DNA of 64,000 bases from Monodelphis domestica (GCF_027887165.1 NC_077228.1:109194043-109258042), one strand, 5' to 3'; counted from the first letter of the stretch, positions 49,033 to 61,028 are shown. Notes: generated by a model not told the origin, from the sequence alone. Numbers and translations are program-made.

Positions 49033-49998
49033 ATGGCAAACTCCACAGAACCACAGAAGCCCCAAAATACCAAGAAAAATAAGAAGAAAGGGGCGACTTT
49101 GGACACATTCTATGGAGCCAAAATACAAAATACAGAGCAGACAGAAGATAATATAAAAGAAAATGCTCCAAAACCTTCCAAAGGAAATGGAAACTCTCCA
49201 CAAACCTATGAAGAATTTGAATCAGAAATGACCAAAAAGATGGAAGCCTTCTGGGAGGAAAAGTTGGAAATAATGCAAAAGAAATTCACGCATCTACAAA
49301 ACCAGTTTGACCAAACTGTAAAAGAAAACCAGGCTTTAAAGGCCAGAATCAGGCAGCTGGAAGACAACGATCGTGTAAAAGAGCAAGAATCAATAAAGCA
49401 AAGCCAAAATACCAAGAAATTAGAAGAGAACATAAAATATCTCACCTACAAGGTGATAGATCTGGAAAATAGGGGGAGAAGGGATAATTTAAGAATAATT
49501 GGACTCCCAGAAAAGCCAGAAATAAACACCAAACTGGACATGGTGATACAAGATATAATCAAAGAAAATTGCCCAGAGATTCTAGAACAAGGGGGCAATA
49601 CAGCCACTGACAGAGCTCACAGAACACCTTCTACACTAAACCCCCAAAAGACAACTCCCAGGAATGTAATTGCCAAATTCCAAAGCTATCAAACAAAAGA
49701 AAAAATCCTACAGGAAGCCAGAAAAAGACAATTTAGATATAAAGGAATGCCAATCAGGGTCACCCAAGACCTTGCAAGTTCTACTCTGAATGATCGTAAG
49801 GCATGGAACATGATCTTCAGAAAGGCAAGAGAGCTGGGTCTCCAACCAAGAATCAGCTACCCAGCAAAACTGACTATATACTTCCAAGGGAAAGTATGGG
49901 CATTCAACAAAATAGAAGACTTCCAACTTTTTGCAAAGAAAAGACCAGAGCTCTGTGGAAAGTTTGATACCGAAAATCAAAGAGCAAGGAATACCTGA
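49033..49998 (+). CDS. L1 ORF1p, RNA-binding coiled-coil protein (copy B, 321 aa)
   Basis: Same function as copy A: trimeric RNA chaperone of the L1 ribonucleoprotein. Basic N-terminus (KKNKKKGATL about 16-25), heptad coiled coil about 70-150 including the ARIRQLEDNDRVKEQES segment missing in copy A, RRM-like domain from NLRIIGLPEKP (about 152), and C-terminal domain with VTQDLASSTLNDRKAWNMIF and ELGLQPRISYPAKL. The frame is complete from ATG to TGA. ORF2 begins 533 bp downstream of the stop and must be reached by a separate initiation event. Confidence 0.96.
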   Translation: MANSTEPQKPQNTKKNKKKGATLDTFYGAKIQNTEQTEDNIKENAPKPSKGNGNSPQTYEEFESEMTKKMEAFWEEKLEIMQKKFTHLQNQFDQTVKENQALKARIRQLEDNDRVKEQESIKQSQNTKKLEENIKYLTYKVIDLENRGRRDNLRIIGLPEKPEINTKLDMVIQDIIKENCPEILEQGGNTATDRAHRTPSTLNPQKTTPRNVIAKFQSYQTKEKILQEARKRQFRYKGMPIRVTQDLASSTLNDRKAWNMIFRKARELGLQPRISYPAKLTIYFQGKVWAFNKIEDFQLFAKKRPELCGKFDTENQRARNT

Positions 49999-50531
49999 AA
50001 AGGTAAATATTAAGGAAAGGGGAAAATGTTATCTTCTTCTTTTACTCAAACTCTCTTCTATAAGGACTACATTTATATCAACCTATGTATACTAACATGT
50101 GGGGAAAATGTAATGTATAAATAGGGGGTAAAGAAAGACCAAATAGAATAATCATTCTCACACAAAGATTCACAGGGGAAGGGGAGGGGAAGAAAACTCC
50201 TATAAGAAGGAGAGGAAGAGAGGGGGGGGGGTTTACTTAAACCTCAATCTCAGGGAAATCAACTCTGAGAGGGAAAAACATCCAGATCCATTGGGATCTT
50301 GAATTCTATCTTACCCAACAAGGGTAAGGAGAAGGGAAAACCAAGGGGGGGAGGGGGAGAGGGAGAACAAAAAGGGAGGGAAAGAGAGGGGGGAGGGGGA
50401 GGGAACAAAAAGGGAGGGACTAAAAAGGGAAACATCAAGGGAGGGGACAAGGGGGACTGTTTCAAAGTAAATCACTGGACTAAAAGGTAGAGCCGAAGAA
50501 GAAAAGGTTAGAATTAGGGAAGGCAATCAAA
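49999..50531 (+). other. Inter-ORF spacer of L1 copy B, G-rich
   Basis: Nearly identical to 13750-14279. G10 at 50222-50231 and a purine block at 50340-50455 with many G-runs. Its conservation between copies is no more than expected from their youth. Confidence 0.85.
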
Positions 50532-53500
50532 ATGCCAGGGAGTCCACAAATGACAATCATAACTTTGAACGTGAATGGGATGAACTCACCCATAAAACGT
50601 AGACGAATAGCTGAATGGATTAGAATCCAAAACCCTACCATATGTTGTCTTCAAGAAACACACATGAGGCGGGTTGACACCCACAAGGTCAGAATTAAAG
50701 GATGGAGTAAGACCTTCTGGGCTTCAACTGATAGAAAGAAGGCAGGAGTGGTAATCATGATATCTGATAAAGCCAATGCAAAAATAGACCTGATCAAAAG
50801 GGATAGGGAAGGTAATTATATTTTGTTAAAAGGGACTATAGACAATGAGGAAATATCATTAATCAATATGTATGCACCAAATAATATAGCACCCAAATTT
50901 CTAATGGAGAAACTAGGAGAATTGAAGGAAGAAATAGACAATAAAACCATACTAGTGGGAGACTTAAACCAACCATTATCAAATTTAGATAAATCAAATC
51001 AAAAAATAAATAAGAAAGAGGTAAAAGAAGTGAATGAAATCTTAGAAAAATTAGAATTAATAGACATATGGAGAAAAATAAATAGGGATAAAAAGGAATA
51101 CACCTTCTTCTCAGCACCACATGGCACATTCACAAAAATTGACCATACATTAGGTCACAGAAACATAGCACACAAATGCAGAAAAGCAGAAATAATGAAT
51201 GCAGCCTTCTCAGATCACAAGGCAATAAAAATAATGATTAGTAATGGTACATGGAAAACCAAATCTAAAACCAATTGGAAATTAAACAATATGATACTCC
51301 AAAACCGTTTAGTTAAAGAAGAAATCATAGAAACAATTAATAATTTCATCGAGGAAAATGACAATGGCGAAACATCCTTTCAAACCTTTTGGGATGCAGC
51401 CAAAGCGGTAATCAGAGGTAAATTCATATCCCTGAATGCTTATATTAACAAACAAGGGAGAGCAGAGATCAATCAATTGGAAATGCAAATGAAAAAACTG
51501 GAAAGCGATCAAATTAAAAACCCCCAGCAGAAAACCAAATTAGAAATCCTAAAAATTAAGGGAGAAATTAATAAAATCGAAAGTGGTAGAACTATTGATT
51601 TAATAAATGAGACAAGAAGCTGGTACTTTGAAAAAACAAACAAAATAGACAAGGTACTGGTCAATCTAGTTAAAAAAAGGAAGGAAGAAAAGCAAATTCA
51701 CAGCATTAAAGATGAAAAGGGGGACAGCACCTCCAATGAGGAGGAAATTAAGGCAATCATTAGAAATTACTTTGCCCAATTATATGGCAATAAATACACC
51801 AATTTAGGAGAAATGGATGAATATATACAAAAATACAAACTGCCTAAACTAACAGAAGAGGAAATAGAATTCCTAAATAATCCCATATCAGAAATTGAAA
51901 TCCAACAAGCCATCAAAGAACTTCCTAAGAAAAAGTCCCCAGGGCCTGATGGATTCACCTGTGAATTCTATCAAACATTCAGAGAACAGTTAATCCCAAT
52001 ACTATACAAACTATTTGACATAATAAGCAAAGAGGGAGTTCTACCAAACTCCTTTTACGACACAAACATGGTACTGATTCCAAAACCAGGCAGGTCAAAA
52101 ACAGAGAAAGAAAACTATAGGCCAATCTCCCTAATGAATATAGATGCAAAAATCTTAAATAAGATACTAGCAAAAAGACTCCAGCAAGTGATCAGAAGGA
52201 TCATTCACCATGATCAAGTAGGATTCATACCAGGGATGCAGGGCTGGTTCAACATTAGGAAAACCATCCACATAATTGACCACATCAACAAGCAAACTAG
52301 CAAGAATCACATGATTATTTCAATAGATGCAGAAAAAGCCTTTGATAAAATACAACACCCATTCCTATTAAAAACACTAGAAAGCATAGGAATAGAAGGG
52401 TCATTCCTAAAAATAATAAACAGTATATATCTAAAACCAACAGCTAATATCATCTGCAATGGGGATAAACTAGATGCATTCCCAATAAGATCAGGAGTGA
52501 AACAAGGATGCCCATTATCACCTCTACTATTTGACATTGTACTAGAAACACTAGCAGTAGCAATTAGAGAAGATAAAGAAATTGAAGGCATCAGAATAGG
52601 CAAGGAGGAGACCAAGTTATCACTCTTTGCGGATGACATGATGGTCTACTTAAAGAATCCTAGAGATTCAACCAAAAAGCTAATTGAAATAATCAACAAC
52701 TTTAGCAAAGTTGCAGGATACAAAATAAACCCACATAAATCATCAGCTTTTCTATATATCTCCAACACAGCTCAGCAGCAAGAACTAGAAAGAGAAATCC
52801 CATTCAAAATCACCTTAGACAAAATAAAATACCTAGGAATCTTCCTCCCAAGACAAACACAGGAACTATATGAACACAACTACAAAACACTCGCCACACA
52901 ACTAAAACTAGACTTGAACAAATGGAAAAACATTAACTGCTCATGGATAGGACGAGCCAATATAATAAAAATGACCATCCTACCCAAATTTATTTATCTA
53001 TTTAGTGCCATACCCATTGAACTACCAAAATACTTCTTCACTGATTTAGAAAAAAACATAACAAAGTTCATTTGGAAGAACAAAAGATCAAGGATATCCA
53101 GGGAAATAATGAAAAAAAACACATATGATGGGGGCCTTGCAGTCCCTGACCTAAAACTATATTACAAAGCAGCAGTCATCAAAACAATTTGGTACTGGCT
53201 AAGAAACAGAAAGGAAGATCAGTGGAATAGACTGGGGGAAAGCGACCTCAGCAAGACAGTATACGATAAATCCAAAGATCCCAGCTTTTGGGACAAAAAT
53301 CCACTATTCGATAAAAACTGCTGGGAAAATTGGAAGACAGTGTGGGAGAGACTAGGAATAGATCAACACCTCACACCCTACACCAAGATAAATTCAAAAT
53401 GGGTGAGTGACTTAAACATAAAGAAGGAAACCATAAGTAAATTGGGTAAACACAGAATAGTATATATGTCAGACCTTTGGGAGGGGAAAGGCTTTAAAAC

Positions 53501-54338
53501 CAAGCAAGATATAGAAAGAATCACAAAATGTAAAATAAATAATTTTGACTACATCAAACTAAAAAGCTTTTGTACAAACAAAACCAATATAACTAAAATC
53601 AGAAGGGAAACAACAAATTGGGAAAAAATCTTCATAGAAACCTCTGACAAAGGTTTAATTACTCATATTTATAAAGAGCTAAATCAATTGTACACAAAAT
53701 CAAGCCATTCTCCAATTGATAAATGGGCAAGGGAAATGGATAGGCAGTTCTCAGATAAAGAAATCAAAACTATTAACAAGCACATGAAGAAGTGTTCTAC
53801 ATCTCTTATAATCAGAGAGATGCAAATCAAAACAACTCTGAGGTATCACCTCACACCTAGCAGATTGGCTAACATAACAGCAAAGGAAAGTAATGAATGC
53901 TGGAGGGGATGTGGCAAAATAGGGACATTAATTCATTGCTGGTGGAGTTGTGAACTGATCCAACCATTCTGGAGGGCAATTTGGAGCTATGCCCAAAGGG
54001 CGACAAAAGAATATCTACCCTTTGACCCAGCCATAGCACTGCTGGGTCTGTACCCCAAAGAGATAATGGACACAAAGACTTGTACAAAAATATTCATAGC
54101 TGCGCTCTTTGTGGTGGCCCAAAACTGGAAAATGAGGGGATGCCCATCAATTGGGGAATGGCTGAACAAACTGTGGTATATGTTGGTGATGGAATACTAT
54201 TGTGCCAAAAGGAATAATAAAGTGGAGAAGTTCAATGGAGACTGGAACAACCTCCAGGAAGTGATGCAGAGCGAGAGGAGCAGAACCAGGAGAACATTGT
54301 ACACAGAGACAAACACACTGTGGTATCATCGAACGTAA
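50532..54338 (+). CDS. L1 ORF2p, endonuclease/reverse transcriptase, 1268 aa, intact
   Basis: Carries out target-primed reverse transcription: it nicks DNA at TT/AAAA-like sites and copies RNA from the nick. Residues 1-235 form the APE-type endonuclease with N13/N15 (LNVNG), E42 (QETH), D144/N146 (GDLNQ) and S227-D228-H229. The linker has KKSPGPDGF at about 471. The RT domain has a [10 protein letters not shown] motif at about 658 and FADD at 699-702, which bears the catalytic aspartates. The Cys-rich end [18 protein letters not shown] is at 1123-1140. Length agrees with other mammalian L1 ORF2 (about 1275). It differs from copy A by some two dozen residues. Confidence 0.96.
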   Translation: MPGSPQMTIITLNVNGMNSPIKRRRIAEWIRIQNPTICCLQETHMRRVDTHKVRIKGWSKTFWASTDRKKAGVVIMISDKANAKIDLIKRDREGNYILLKGTIDNEEISLINMYAPNNIAPKFLMEKLGELKEEIDNKTILVGDLNQPLSNLDKSNQKINKKEVKEVNEILEKLELIDIWRKINRDKKEYTFFSAPHGTFTKIDHTLGHRNIAHKCRKAEIMNAAFSDHKAIKIMISNGTWKTKSKTNWKLNNMILQNRLVKEEIIETINNFIEENDNGETSFQTFWDAAKAVIRGKFISLNAYINKQGRAEINQLEMQMKKLESDQIKNPQQKTKLEILKIKGEINKIESGRTIDLINETRSWYFEKTNKIDKVLVNLVKKRKEEKQIHSIKDEKGDSTSNEEEIKAIIRNYFAQLYGNKYTNLGEMDEYIQKYKLPKLTEEEIEFLNNPISEIEIQQAIKELPKKKSPGPDGFTCEFYQTFREQLIPILYKLFDIISKEGVLPNSFYDTNMVLIPKPGRSKTEKENYRPISLMNIDAKILNKILAKRLQQVIRRIIHHDQVGFIPGMQGWFNIRKTIHIIDHINKQTSKNHMIISIDAEKAFDKIQHPFLLKTLESIGIEGSFLKIINSIYLKPTANIICNGDKLDAFPIRSGVKQGCPLSPLLFDIVLETLAVAIREDKEIEGIRIGKEETKLSLFADDMMVYLKNPRDSTKKLIEIINNFSKVAGYKINPHKSSAFLYISNTAQQQELEREIPFKITLDKIKYLGIFLPRQTQELYEHNYKTLATQLKLDLNKWKNINCSWIGRANIIKMTILPKFIYLFSAIPIELPKYFFTDLEKNITKFIWKNKRSRISREIMKKNTYDGGLAVPDLKLYYKAAVIKTIWYWLRNRKEDQWNRLGESDLSKTVYDKSKDPSFWDKNPLFDKNCWENWKTVWERLGIDQHLTPYTKINSKWVSDLNIKKETISKLGKHRIVYMSDLWEGKGFKTKQDIERITKCKINNFDYIKLKSFCTNKTNITKIRRETTNWEKIFIETSDKGLITHIYKELNQLYTKSSHSPIDKWAREMDRQFSDKEIKTINKHMKKCSTSLIIREMQIKTTLRYHLTPSRLANITAKESNECWRGCGKIGTLIHCWWSCELIQPFWRAIWSYAQRATKEYLPFDPAIALLGLYPKEIMDTKTCTKIFIAALFVVAQNWKMRGCPSIGEWLNKLWYMLVMEYYCAKRNNKVEKFNGDWNNLQEVMQSERSRTRRTLYTETNTLWYHRT

Positions 54339-54594
54339 TGGACTTCTCCATTAGTGGTGGTGTAATGTCCCTGAACAACTTGCAGGGACCCAGGAGAAAA
54401 AAACACCATTCATAAGCAAAGGATAAACTATGGGAGTGGAAACACCGAGAAAAAGCAACTGCCTGAATACAGAGGTTGAGGGGACATGACAGAGGATAGA
54501 CTCTAAATGAACACTCTAATGCAAATACTATCAACAAAGCAATGGGTTCAAATCAAGAAAACATCTAATGCCCAGTGGACTTACGCATCGGCTA

Positions 54595-54614
54595 TGGGGG
54601 GTGGGGGGGGGGAG
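54595..54614 (+). other. G-rich tract in L1 copy B 3'UTR
   Basis: tggggggtgggggggggg then aggaaaag; longer than in copy A. Confidence 0.7.
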
Positions 54615-54682
54615 GAAAAGAAAATGATCTATGTCTTTAACGAATAATGCTTGGAAATGATCAAATAAAATATATTTAAAAA

Positions 54683-54698
54683 AAAAATTGTATCAGGG
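54683..54698. repeat. TSD of L1 copy B (right)
   Basis: Exact repeat of 48343-48358; its last bases are also the first bases of the next SINE. Confidence 0.95.
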
Positions 54699-54886
54699 GC
54701 AGCTGGGTAGCTCAGTGGATTGAGAACTAGGCCCAGAGACAGGAGGTCCCAGGTTCAAATCTGGCATCAGATACTTCCTATCTGTGTGACCCTGGGCAAG
54801 TCACTTGACCCCCATTGCCTAGCCCTTACAACTCTTCTGCCGTGGAACCAATGCACAGTAGTGATTCTAAGATAGAAAGTATGAGG
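54695..54886 (+). mobile_element. tRNA-derived CORE-type SINE next to L1 copy B
   Basis: Complete copy, head ggggcagctgggtagctcag, 3' end gatagaaagtatgaggttt. Its own TSD is aaaattgtatca (48344-48355 or 54684-54695) and aaaattatatca (about 54893-54904), with one mismatch. L1 copy B later inserted at the left edge of this TSD. Confidence 0.9.
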
Positions 54887-55059
54887 TTTTTTAAAATTAT
54901 ATCAACATATGATCTGGGGGGGAGAAACTTTATGACCACAAAAAAAAAAGTAAAGGAAGATAAACTTACTGAGTACAGAATCGAATAATAAAATGCAAGA
55001 ATTGAAACCTAAAATAGACATAATCTAGTCATAAGCTGTCACCAGTTTCATATGGATTA

Positions 55060-55310
55060 TAGTTTTGAACTGAAGAGGACTTCACAGATTATTATGGCAT
55101 ATACTTCCTTTTGTCTCCATTTTGTAGATGTAGGAAATGAAGCCTAAAGAAGTTAAATGAGACTTCTGGGTAAATATGGCTGCAATCTATCTTCATTATT
55201 AATGAAGATAATACGATTTGCTTTATCTACTTCACAGGGTTGTTGGGAGAAAAGTACTTTTGTAAACCTCTAAAAAATATTGTATAAAGGTAAGCCCAGG
55301 TTATTATTCC
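55060..55310 (+). mobile_element. MIR-like fragments
   Basis: ccattttgtagatgtaggaa and cttcacagggttgttgggag with gtaaacctctaaaaaatatt are MIR core and tail phrases. Confidence 0.55.
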
Positions 55311-55460
55311 TTTTGAGTCCAGTCCAGTCACTCAATCAATTCCAAATCCACTATTACCTAGTTCACAGCTTTCTATCTTGTCCGTAAAGATAACAGGAAA
55401 GATTTGACAAAATGCAGGTATACTAAGTCAATGACCTTCCTCCTCATCCACCAGTGGAGT
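55311..55460 (-). mobile_element. CR1/L3 LINE fragment
   Basis: caatcaattccaaatccact, ctttctatcttgtccgtaaa and gcaggtatactaagtcaatg follow the CR1/L3 region upstream of 46340-46480 in element order. Confidence 0.5.
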
Positions 55461-56252
55461 ATCTCTGCCAAAAAAAAATGTCACCACACACCTACTTGGT
55501 GGCCAGCTTTATGAAGTAATTCTATGTCTAGTGAGAATGCCGAGATATGATTCTTTGACTTTGAAATAAGAACTACTGTTAGAGCACTTTGAATTCTCCT
55601 ATTTATATAGGGAATATTATGCCAGTTACATCAACCTCAGAAACATTGCAAAACCATCTAATGGCATTTAGAGCAATCTAGTTTATAGCTAACCAGGTAG
55701 GAAAAATAAATGCCATTTTTATTCCATTCAGCACACATTTAACAAACACTTTTCACTGACCCAGTGTCAGTTTCCCAGGGCATCAGCAATACTTCTCAGA
55801 TCTGGTCCAGGGAATCAGATCTTGGATTTGAGCTAGCAAAAACTTCTCTGATCCCTTATTCCTATTATTATTCCTAAACTTTCTGGACTTGTTTGGCTTC
55901 AGTGATTCTTTGAGTTTAGAGATGTCTTCCTCTGATCTGAACTTACCTGTCCGCCTCCCCTCTAACAATATTGCTATTTCTATGTAACCTTTCCTAGCTC
56001 CCACTAACATTCTCCTATCTACCTATTATCTCTTTCAGAATATGTGTGTGTGTGTGTGTGCATGTGTTTCTGGTGTTTACATGGTAAAATAATTTTTTCT
56101 TTTTTAGTTTATAATACTTCAACATTGTTCAGTGTTTATTTTTTCCTGCCCCAAATATATGAGCACAACAGTTCTTACATTCAGAATAAAATAGCATAAT
56201 TTGATATTTAAAAATCCACCTCCATTCCTAGGCTAGATGGCTCCTTTGCTTC
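55461..56252. other. Unassigned sequence with short (TG)n
   Basis: A TG run at 56043-56060. No gene or other repeat recognised. Confidence 0.5.
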
Positions 56253-56493
56253 CTGAACTTTTCCTTTCCTTTTTTTTTTCTTCTTTAAAGCCTTTATATT
56301 TTGTCTTAGAATTAGAACTGTGTACTGGTTCCAAGGCAGAGGAGTAGTCAGGACTAGGCAATGGGGGTTAAGTGACTTGCCCAGGGTCACACAATTAGGA
56401 TGTGTCTGAGTCCAAATTTGAACCCAGGACCTCCTGTCTCTAGGTCTGGTTCTCAATTTCCTGAGCCACCTAACTGCTCCTCTGAACTTTTCC
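56253..56493 (-). mobile_element. tRNA-derived CORE-type SINE with TSD
   Basis: Body 56265-56481, TSD ctgaacttttcc (56253-56264, 56482-56493). Tail T10 at 56270. Confidence 0.93.
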
Positions 56494-56724
56494 AGAGCTT
56501 CCCCAGACTAAACTAGCCTGTCAATCCTTGTATGTTTGGGGTCAAGGGTGGCAACTCTGCCTCTCCTTGGGACTCCAGACAAGATTATTTTGCTTAACCA
56601 TGCTGATTTCCAGCATGGAATTTCCTGTGTGGAAATTAGTGGTTTGGAAATAATAAAAGGAAACTAAAAAGAAAAAAAAAACTGTGACACTGGGCTTTGT
56701 GCTCTAAAGCTCATTTAGCTTTTC

Positions 56725-56827
56725 TTCTCGTTTTATTTATTTATTTAATTTATTTATTTTTTAAAACCCTTATCTTCCATCTTGGAATCAATACTATGTA
56801 TTGGTTCCAAGGCATTTTTCTTCTCAT
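56725..56827 (-). mobile_element. 5'-truncated SINE with TSD
   Basis: Only the 3' 60 bp of the SINE plus a TAAA-rich tail (56732-56764). Flanks ttttcttctcgtttta and ttttcttctcatttta form the TSD, so this is a truncated insertion, not erosion. Confidence 0.85.
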
Positions 56828-57065
56828 TTTAAAATCACTCTCAACTAATGAGAAAGTTCCCTGATGGCTAGGGATCTGCAATTTTATTGATACTGTTGGT
56901 ATCAAGGACACCGCTGATCCCTCCCCAGTAGGGCAATCTCGATCTGTTCACACTTTATTGTTGCTGTGTGTCTTATAGAAATTCTCTACTGGTAGTCTAC
57001 CCAATATGCCAGAGCCTTTCCCTAAATCTTTTGACATTACATAGATAATGATAGGAAACACTTTA

Positions 57066-57287
57066 CTAGAACAGCTAGGTAGCACTGTGGATAGAGCATC
57101 AGCCCTAAAGTCAGTACCAGCTGCATGACACTGGGAAAGCCACTTAAACTGCTTTCTGTCTCAATTTCCTCATCTGTCAAATTAGCTGGAAAAGGAAATG
57201 GCGAACCATTCTAGAATCTTTGCCAAGAAAACCCCAAATGGGATCACAGAGAGTCAACAAGACTGAAAACCACGGAAGAACAACAAA
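57066..57287 (+). mobile_element. MAR1-like SINE
   Basis: Head cagctaggtagcactgtgga, CORE, then ggaaaaggaaatggcgaacc and the RTE-like tail ccccaaatgggatcacagag ending in gaacaacaa. Confidence 0.88.
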
Positions 57288-57314
57288 TTACTATTTATAG
57301 AGCACTTTACATAT

Positions 57315-57575
57315 GTGCAATAGATAAAGAGCTAGAATCAGGGTTGAGATCTGAATTCAAATATGGCCTCAGATATTTACTAGCTGTGTGACACTGGGCA
57401 AGTCACTTAACTACTTTCTGCATCAATTTTCTTATCTGTTAAATGGAGATATTCATAGCCCTTCCCTACCTCCCAGGATTTTTTTTTTTTGAGGATCAAA
57501 TGAGATAATATCCATAAAGCTCATTGTAATTTTAAAGTGCAATGTTAAATGTTAATATTGTTGTTATAATATCAT
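57315..57575 (+). mobile_element. MIR/MON-type CORE-SINE
   Basis: ctgtgtgacactgggcaagt (CORE) and a tail with gatcaaatgagataatatcc. Confidence 0.8.
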
Positions 57576-57608
57576 TTGAGTCCCTATTAACATCCTATTA
57601 AAGAAATG

Positions 57609-57803
57609 ATTTTTTTAACCCTTACCTTCCATCTTAAAAGCAATACCAAGTGTAGGTTCCAAGGCAGAGGAGTGGTTAGGGCTAGGCAATTAGCTTTAAA
57701 TGACTTGCTCAGAGTCACACAGCTAAGAAGTGTCAAATCAGAGTTGAGCAGGATCTCCCATATTTAGATCTGGGTCTTTATCTGCTGAGTCACCTACCTG
57801 TCC
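57609..57803 (-). mobile_element. tRNA-derived CORE-type SINE, diverged
   Basis: Complete outline from the tail (ttttttaacccttaccttcc) to the head (gagtcacctacctgtcc), with several substitutions. Confidence 0.85.
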
Positions 57804-57844
57804 TGAGATGCTATTATTATAAATAATTATGTAAACAAGTCCAG

Positions 57845-58220
57845 TGAATCTGAAAGCAGTATCTGAATCTGGAAACAGTAGGTTTTGAGTTCTAATCCTA
57901 TCTCAAATACTTGCTATATGACACTGGGAAAATCACTTTTTTAAAAAAAAGTCTTAAATTTTTCATTAAAATTTTTTAAATGAGATTTTTTATCTATAAG
58001 AGGAAATAATAGAGCCGCTTTCATTTTGTGTTGTTGTGAAATCACTTTTTAAGCCTTGAAGTGCTACATAAATGCTAGGTATTATTTTCCTCAGCTTACA
58101 AATGAGGAAACTGAGAGTAAAAGAGGCTAAGTGATTTGCCTAGACTTGGCTAATGTCTTGTATGAAAAAGGATTAGAAATCAGGTTGACCAGACTGTAAG
58201 TCCTGTCCTCTATCTGCTTC
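57845..58220 (+). mobile_element. Two MIR-like fragments
   Basis: 57845-58090 has tgacactgggaaaatcac and gtgctacataaatgctaggt; 58090-58220 has aatgaggaaactgagagtaa and gtgatttgcctagacttgg. Confidence 0.6.
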
Positions 58221-58465
58221 TCCATTCACTCCTTCTTCATGCAAATGGAACACTCAGTGGATCTTGGGCATCCCTTACCGTAGCTGAGTGATCAGCCCAC
58301 CCTATGTTCTGTTCATATATGTTCCAGGTCATATTCTTTGCCCAGATCACCATTTGAGTATTGTAGCCATCTCATGCTTACCATGTGTATTTCTAGAAAA
58401 ATGCTGATGTCAAAAAGATTCCATGTGGGGAAACTCAGAGACAGAGTACCCATCAAAGCTGGGAG
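58221..58465. other. Unassigned sequence
   Basis: Nothing recognised. Confidence 0.5.
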
Positions 58466-58469
58466 AGGA

Positions 58470-58810
58470 ACAGTAATAGCAATAATGTATGATGATCAGC
58501 TGTGAATGACTTCACTGTTATCAGCAATGCAAGGATCCAAGACAACGCCAAGGGACTCAATGATGGAAAAAAGGAAATGATGGAGTCTGGATGCATTTTG
58601 AAGCATAACATTTTTCATTGTATTTCCTTTATGAGATTTTTTTCCTAGTATGAGCAATGTGTGTCTTCTTTCACAACACGATGAATGTGGAAGTACACAT
58701 TGCATGATAGAACATGTATTACCTAAATCATTTTACCTGCCATCTCAGCAAGGAGCGGGGAGGGAGGGAGAGAATGGAGACTGCAAAATGTCAGAAAATA
58801 ATTACAAAAA
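58470..58810 (+). mobile_element. Old L1 3'UTR fragment
   Basis: gatcagctgtgaatgacttc, gcaatgcaaggatccaagac, ttctttcacaacacgatgaa and a G-rich cggggagggagggaga, in the order of 47990-48310. Confidence 0.75.
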
Positions 58811-58811
58811 A

Positions 58812-58990
58812 GTGGATGTGGCTTAGTGGATTGAGAGTCAGGCCTAGCAATGAGAGGTCCTGGGTTCAAATATGGCCTTAGTCACTTCCCAGTTGTGTGA
58901 ACCTGGGCAAGTCACTTAATCTCATTTGGCTATTTTACCACTCTTCTGCTTTGGAGCCAATACACAGAAGATGAGGGTTTTTTTTTTGAA
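58812..58990 (+). mobile_element. tRNA-derived CORE-type SINE
   Basis: The first head bases are replaced (gtggatgtggcttagtgga). CORE and 3' end (agatgagggtttttttttt) present. Confidence 0.88.
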
Positions 58991-59509
58991 GTTGTATCTA
59001 CATATGGAAGACCAGTTGTATAGAAACACTGAGGTGGGAGATCATACAAACAGAACAGCTAGCTGCCGGTTGACTAGAATTAAGATGTTCATGGTAGATG
59101 CTCTCCTTACACAATTGGGGCAGAAAAAAATGAAGACTGAACACTGCCGGAGTATACTTATCTATATTTACTCTTCTTTTATTGAATGAAGGGAACACAG
59201 ACTCATGTTCTTGAAAATGCATAATACAGAGGAATACATAAGCCAACACTATGAATTTTCTGAAAGGCAAAGAATGAATGTATTCAAAAAGGAGAGGGTT
59301 CTGCTCTCTCTCCTCTACCTAAGGCTTTGCTTTCATTCCTGGTTTAATTTGTAAGATGCATAGATCTGAACAGTGGCCTCTCCTATCTCAAGGTGACACT
59401 GCTATCTCAGAAAGTGGTTGACTCAGATTTCTGGGAGAATAGCAAGTCTGATAATTGGTTCCCTTTTTAGCCTTTTTTTCCTAAGTTTTTCCAGTTTTTT
59501 TTTCCAGAA
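58991..59509. other. Unassigned sequence
   Basis: No gene or nameable repeat; short open frames on both strands look random. Confidence 0.5.
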
Positions 59510-60075
59510 GGCCATTACATAGAAATCTAGCTGCCAACAAATTGGAAAATAAAGGGATATCCCTTCATTGGGGAATGAACAAATTGTGGTATATGATGAT
59601 GATGGAATACTATTGCACTATAAGGAATGATGAATAGATGGATTTCTATAAGAACTGGAAAGACCTGCATGAACTGATGCAGAGTGAAATAAGAAGAACC
59701 AGTAGAACTTTATACACATAAACTTAAATATTGTTGGATGCTCAAATGTAATTAACTTTGCTACTAAAAGCAATGATCCAAGACAATCCTGAGGGACTTA
59801 TGAAAAAGGATACTATCCACATCTAGAAAAAGGAAATGTGGGAGTAGAAATCCAGAAGAAAGACATATGATTTATCACTTGTTTATATGGGTATGTGATT
59901 GGGGTTTGGGTTTTAAAATTATTACAAAAATGAATAATATGGAAATAGGGTTTGAGTGCTAATATATGTATAACCCAGTGGAATTGTTTGTCGGCTCCAT
60001 CCGGGAGGAAAGAGAAGAGAGGGACAACAGGAATCATATCACTATGGAAAATTTTTTAAAAAATAAAACCTAAAA
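59510..60075 (+). mobile_element. Old L1 3' fragment (ORF2 end plus 3'UTR)
   Basis: caaattgtggtatatgatga and gaactgatgcagagtgaaat encode the L1 ORF2 C-terminal end; the 3'UTR follows to an A-rich tail at 60050-60075. Confidence 0.88.
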
Positions 60076-60124
60076 AATTTTTAAAAACTTTTGAATACAC
60101 ACAAAGAAATCCAGATGTCTATAC

Positions 60125-60295
60125 TCTCTCCCAGGATCATAGATTAAGAAGTTAAAGAGACCTTCTGGGTTGTCTAGTCTACCCCCCTTCATTTTACCAA
60201 TGAGAAGACTGATGTCAAGAGGGGGGAAGTCACTTGGTCAGGATCACACCCAAATGTTCATGGCTCCAAGCTCTATCCACTGTACCACTTACCTT
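60125..60295 (+). mobile_element. MIR-like fragment
   Basis: cattttaccaatgagaagac and gaagtcacttggtcaggatc. Confidence 0.6.
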
Positions 60296-60565
60296 GTCTG
60301 GATCTCCTTATAAAAGACACAAATCTGGGATGACAAGATGAATGAAGAAAGCCAGTAATTCATATGAGTATATGCAGTTGTAAGGGCAATTGATGGGGTT
60401 GGTCCATCAATACATACATTTTAGATAGAAATTGCAAATGGACAATGCACTTAGTCCAGAACTGAACAGGAGGTCAAGAATAGGCTAGATTGTCTTTGGG
60501 ACATTGTCTAGTTCTTTTAATGACCCAAAGCTCTGCCCATACTATTACCAAAATACATAACAGAC
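60296..60565. other. Unassigned sequence
   Basis: Nothing recognised. Confidence 0.5.
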
Positions 60566-60569
60566 TATG

Positions 60570-60708
60570 GTGGAAAGAGCAATGGATTTGAAGTCAGAAG
60601 GTCTGAGTTCAAATCCCAAATGTCTCCTATGTGATCTGAGGTAAGTCACCTTGTCTCTGAAACTCTAGATCTCAGTTTTCCTATCTATAAAATGTGTAGA
60701 ATGGAATA
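60570..60708 (+). mobile_element. MIR/MON-type SINE, left part
   Basis: agagcaatggatttgaagtc and ctcagttttcctatctataa. It is split by the SINE at 60712 and resumes at about 60975 with agatagcctctagggttcc. Confidence 0.65.
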
Positions 60709-60711
60709 GAT

Positions 60712-60972
60712 GCAGTTGGATGGTGCAGTGGATAGAGTTCTGGGTTTGGAGTCAGGAATACCTGAATTCAAATTCACCCTCAAACACTTACAAGGTGTGT
60801 GACCTTGGACAAATCACTTAATCTCCATTTGTCTCAGTTTCTTCAGCTGCAAAATGAGGTTTTGAAGGGTTGTTGTGAGGATCTAATGAGAGAATAATTG
60901 TAAAGAGCTCCACACACTGCCCAACACATAGTAAGCACTATAGAAATGTTAACTATTGTTATTATTATTATT
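60712..60972 (+). mobile_element. MIR/MON-type SINE inserted in another
   Basis: Head gtgcagtggatagagttctg, CORE gtgtgaccttggacaaatca, tail gttgtgaggatctaatgaga and a (TTA)n end at 60952-60972. Confidence 0.75.
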
Positions 60973-60974
60973 AT

Positions 60975-61028
60975 CATTAGATAGCCTCTAGGGTTCCTTC
61001 CAGCTCTGAGTCCATCATCCTATGATTT
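60975..61028 (+). mobile_element. MIR/MON-type SINE, right part
   Basis: ggttccttccagctctgagt then catcatcctatgat completes 60570-60708. Confidence 0.55.

Larger units (their letters stand above)
48359..54682 (+). mobile_element. Full-length L1 LINE (copy B) with both ORFs open
   Basis: About 6.32 kb: 674-bp 5'UTR with YY1-like start, ORF1 (49033-49998), G-rich spacer, ORF2 (50532-54338), 3'UTR with G-tract and AATAAA, A-tail. A perfect 16-bp TSD. No stop or frameshift in either ORF. By structure this is a candidate retrotransposition-competent element. Confidence 0.97.
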
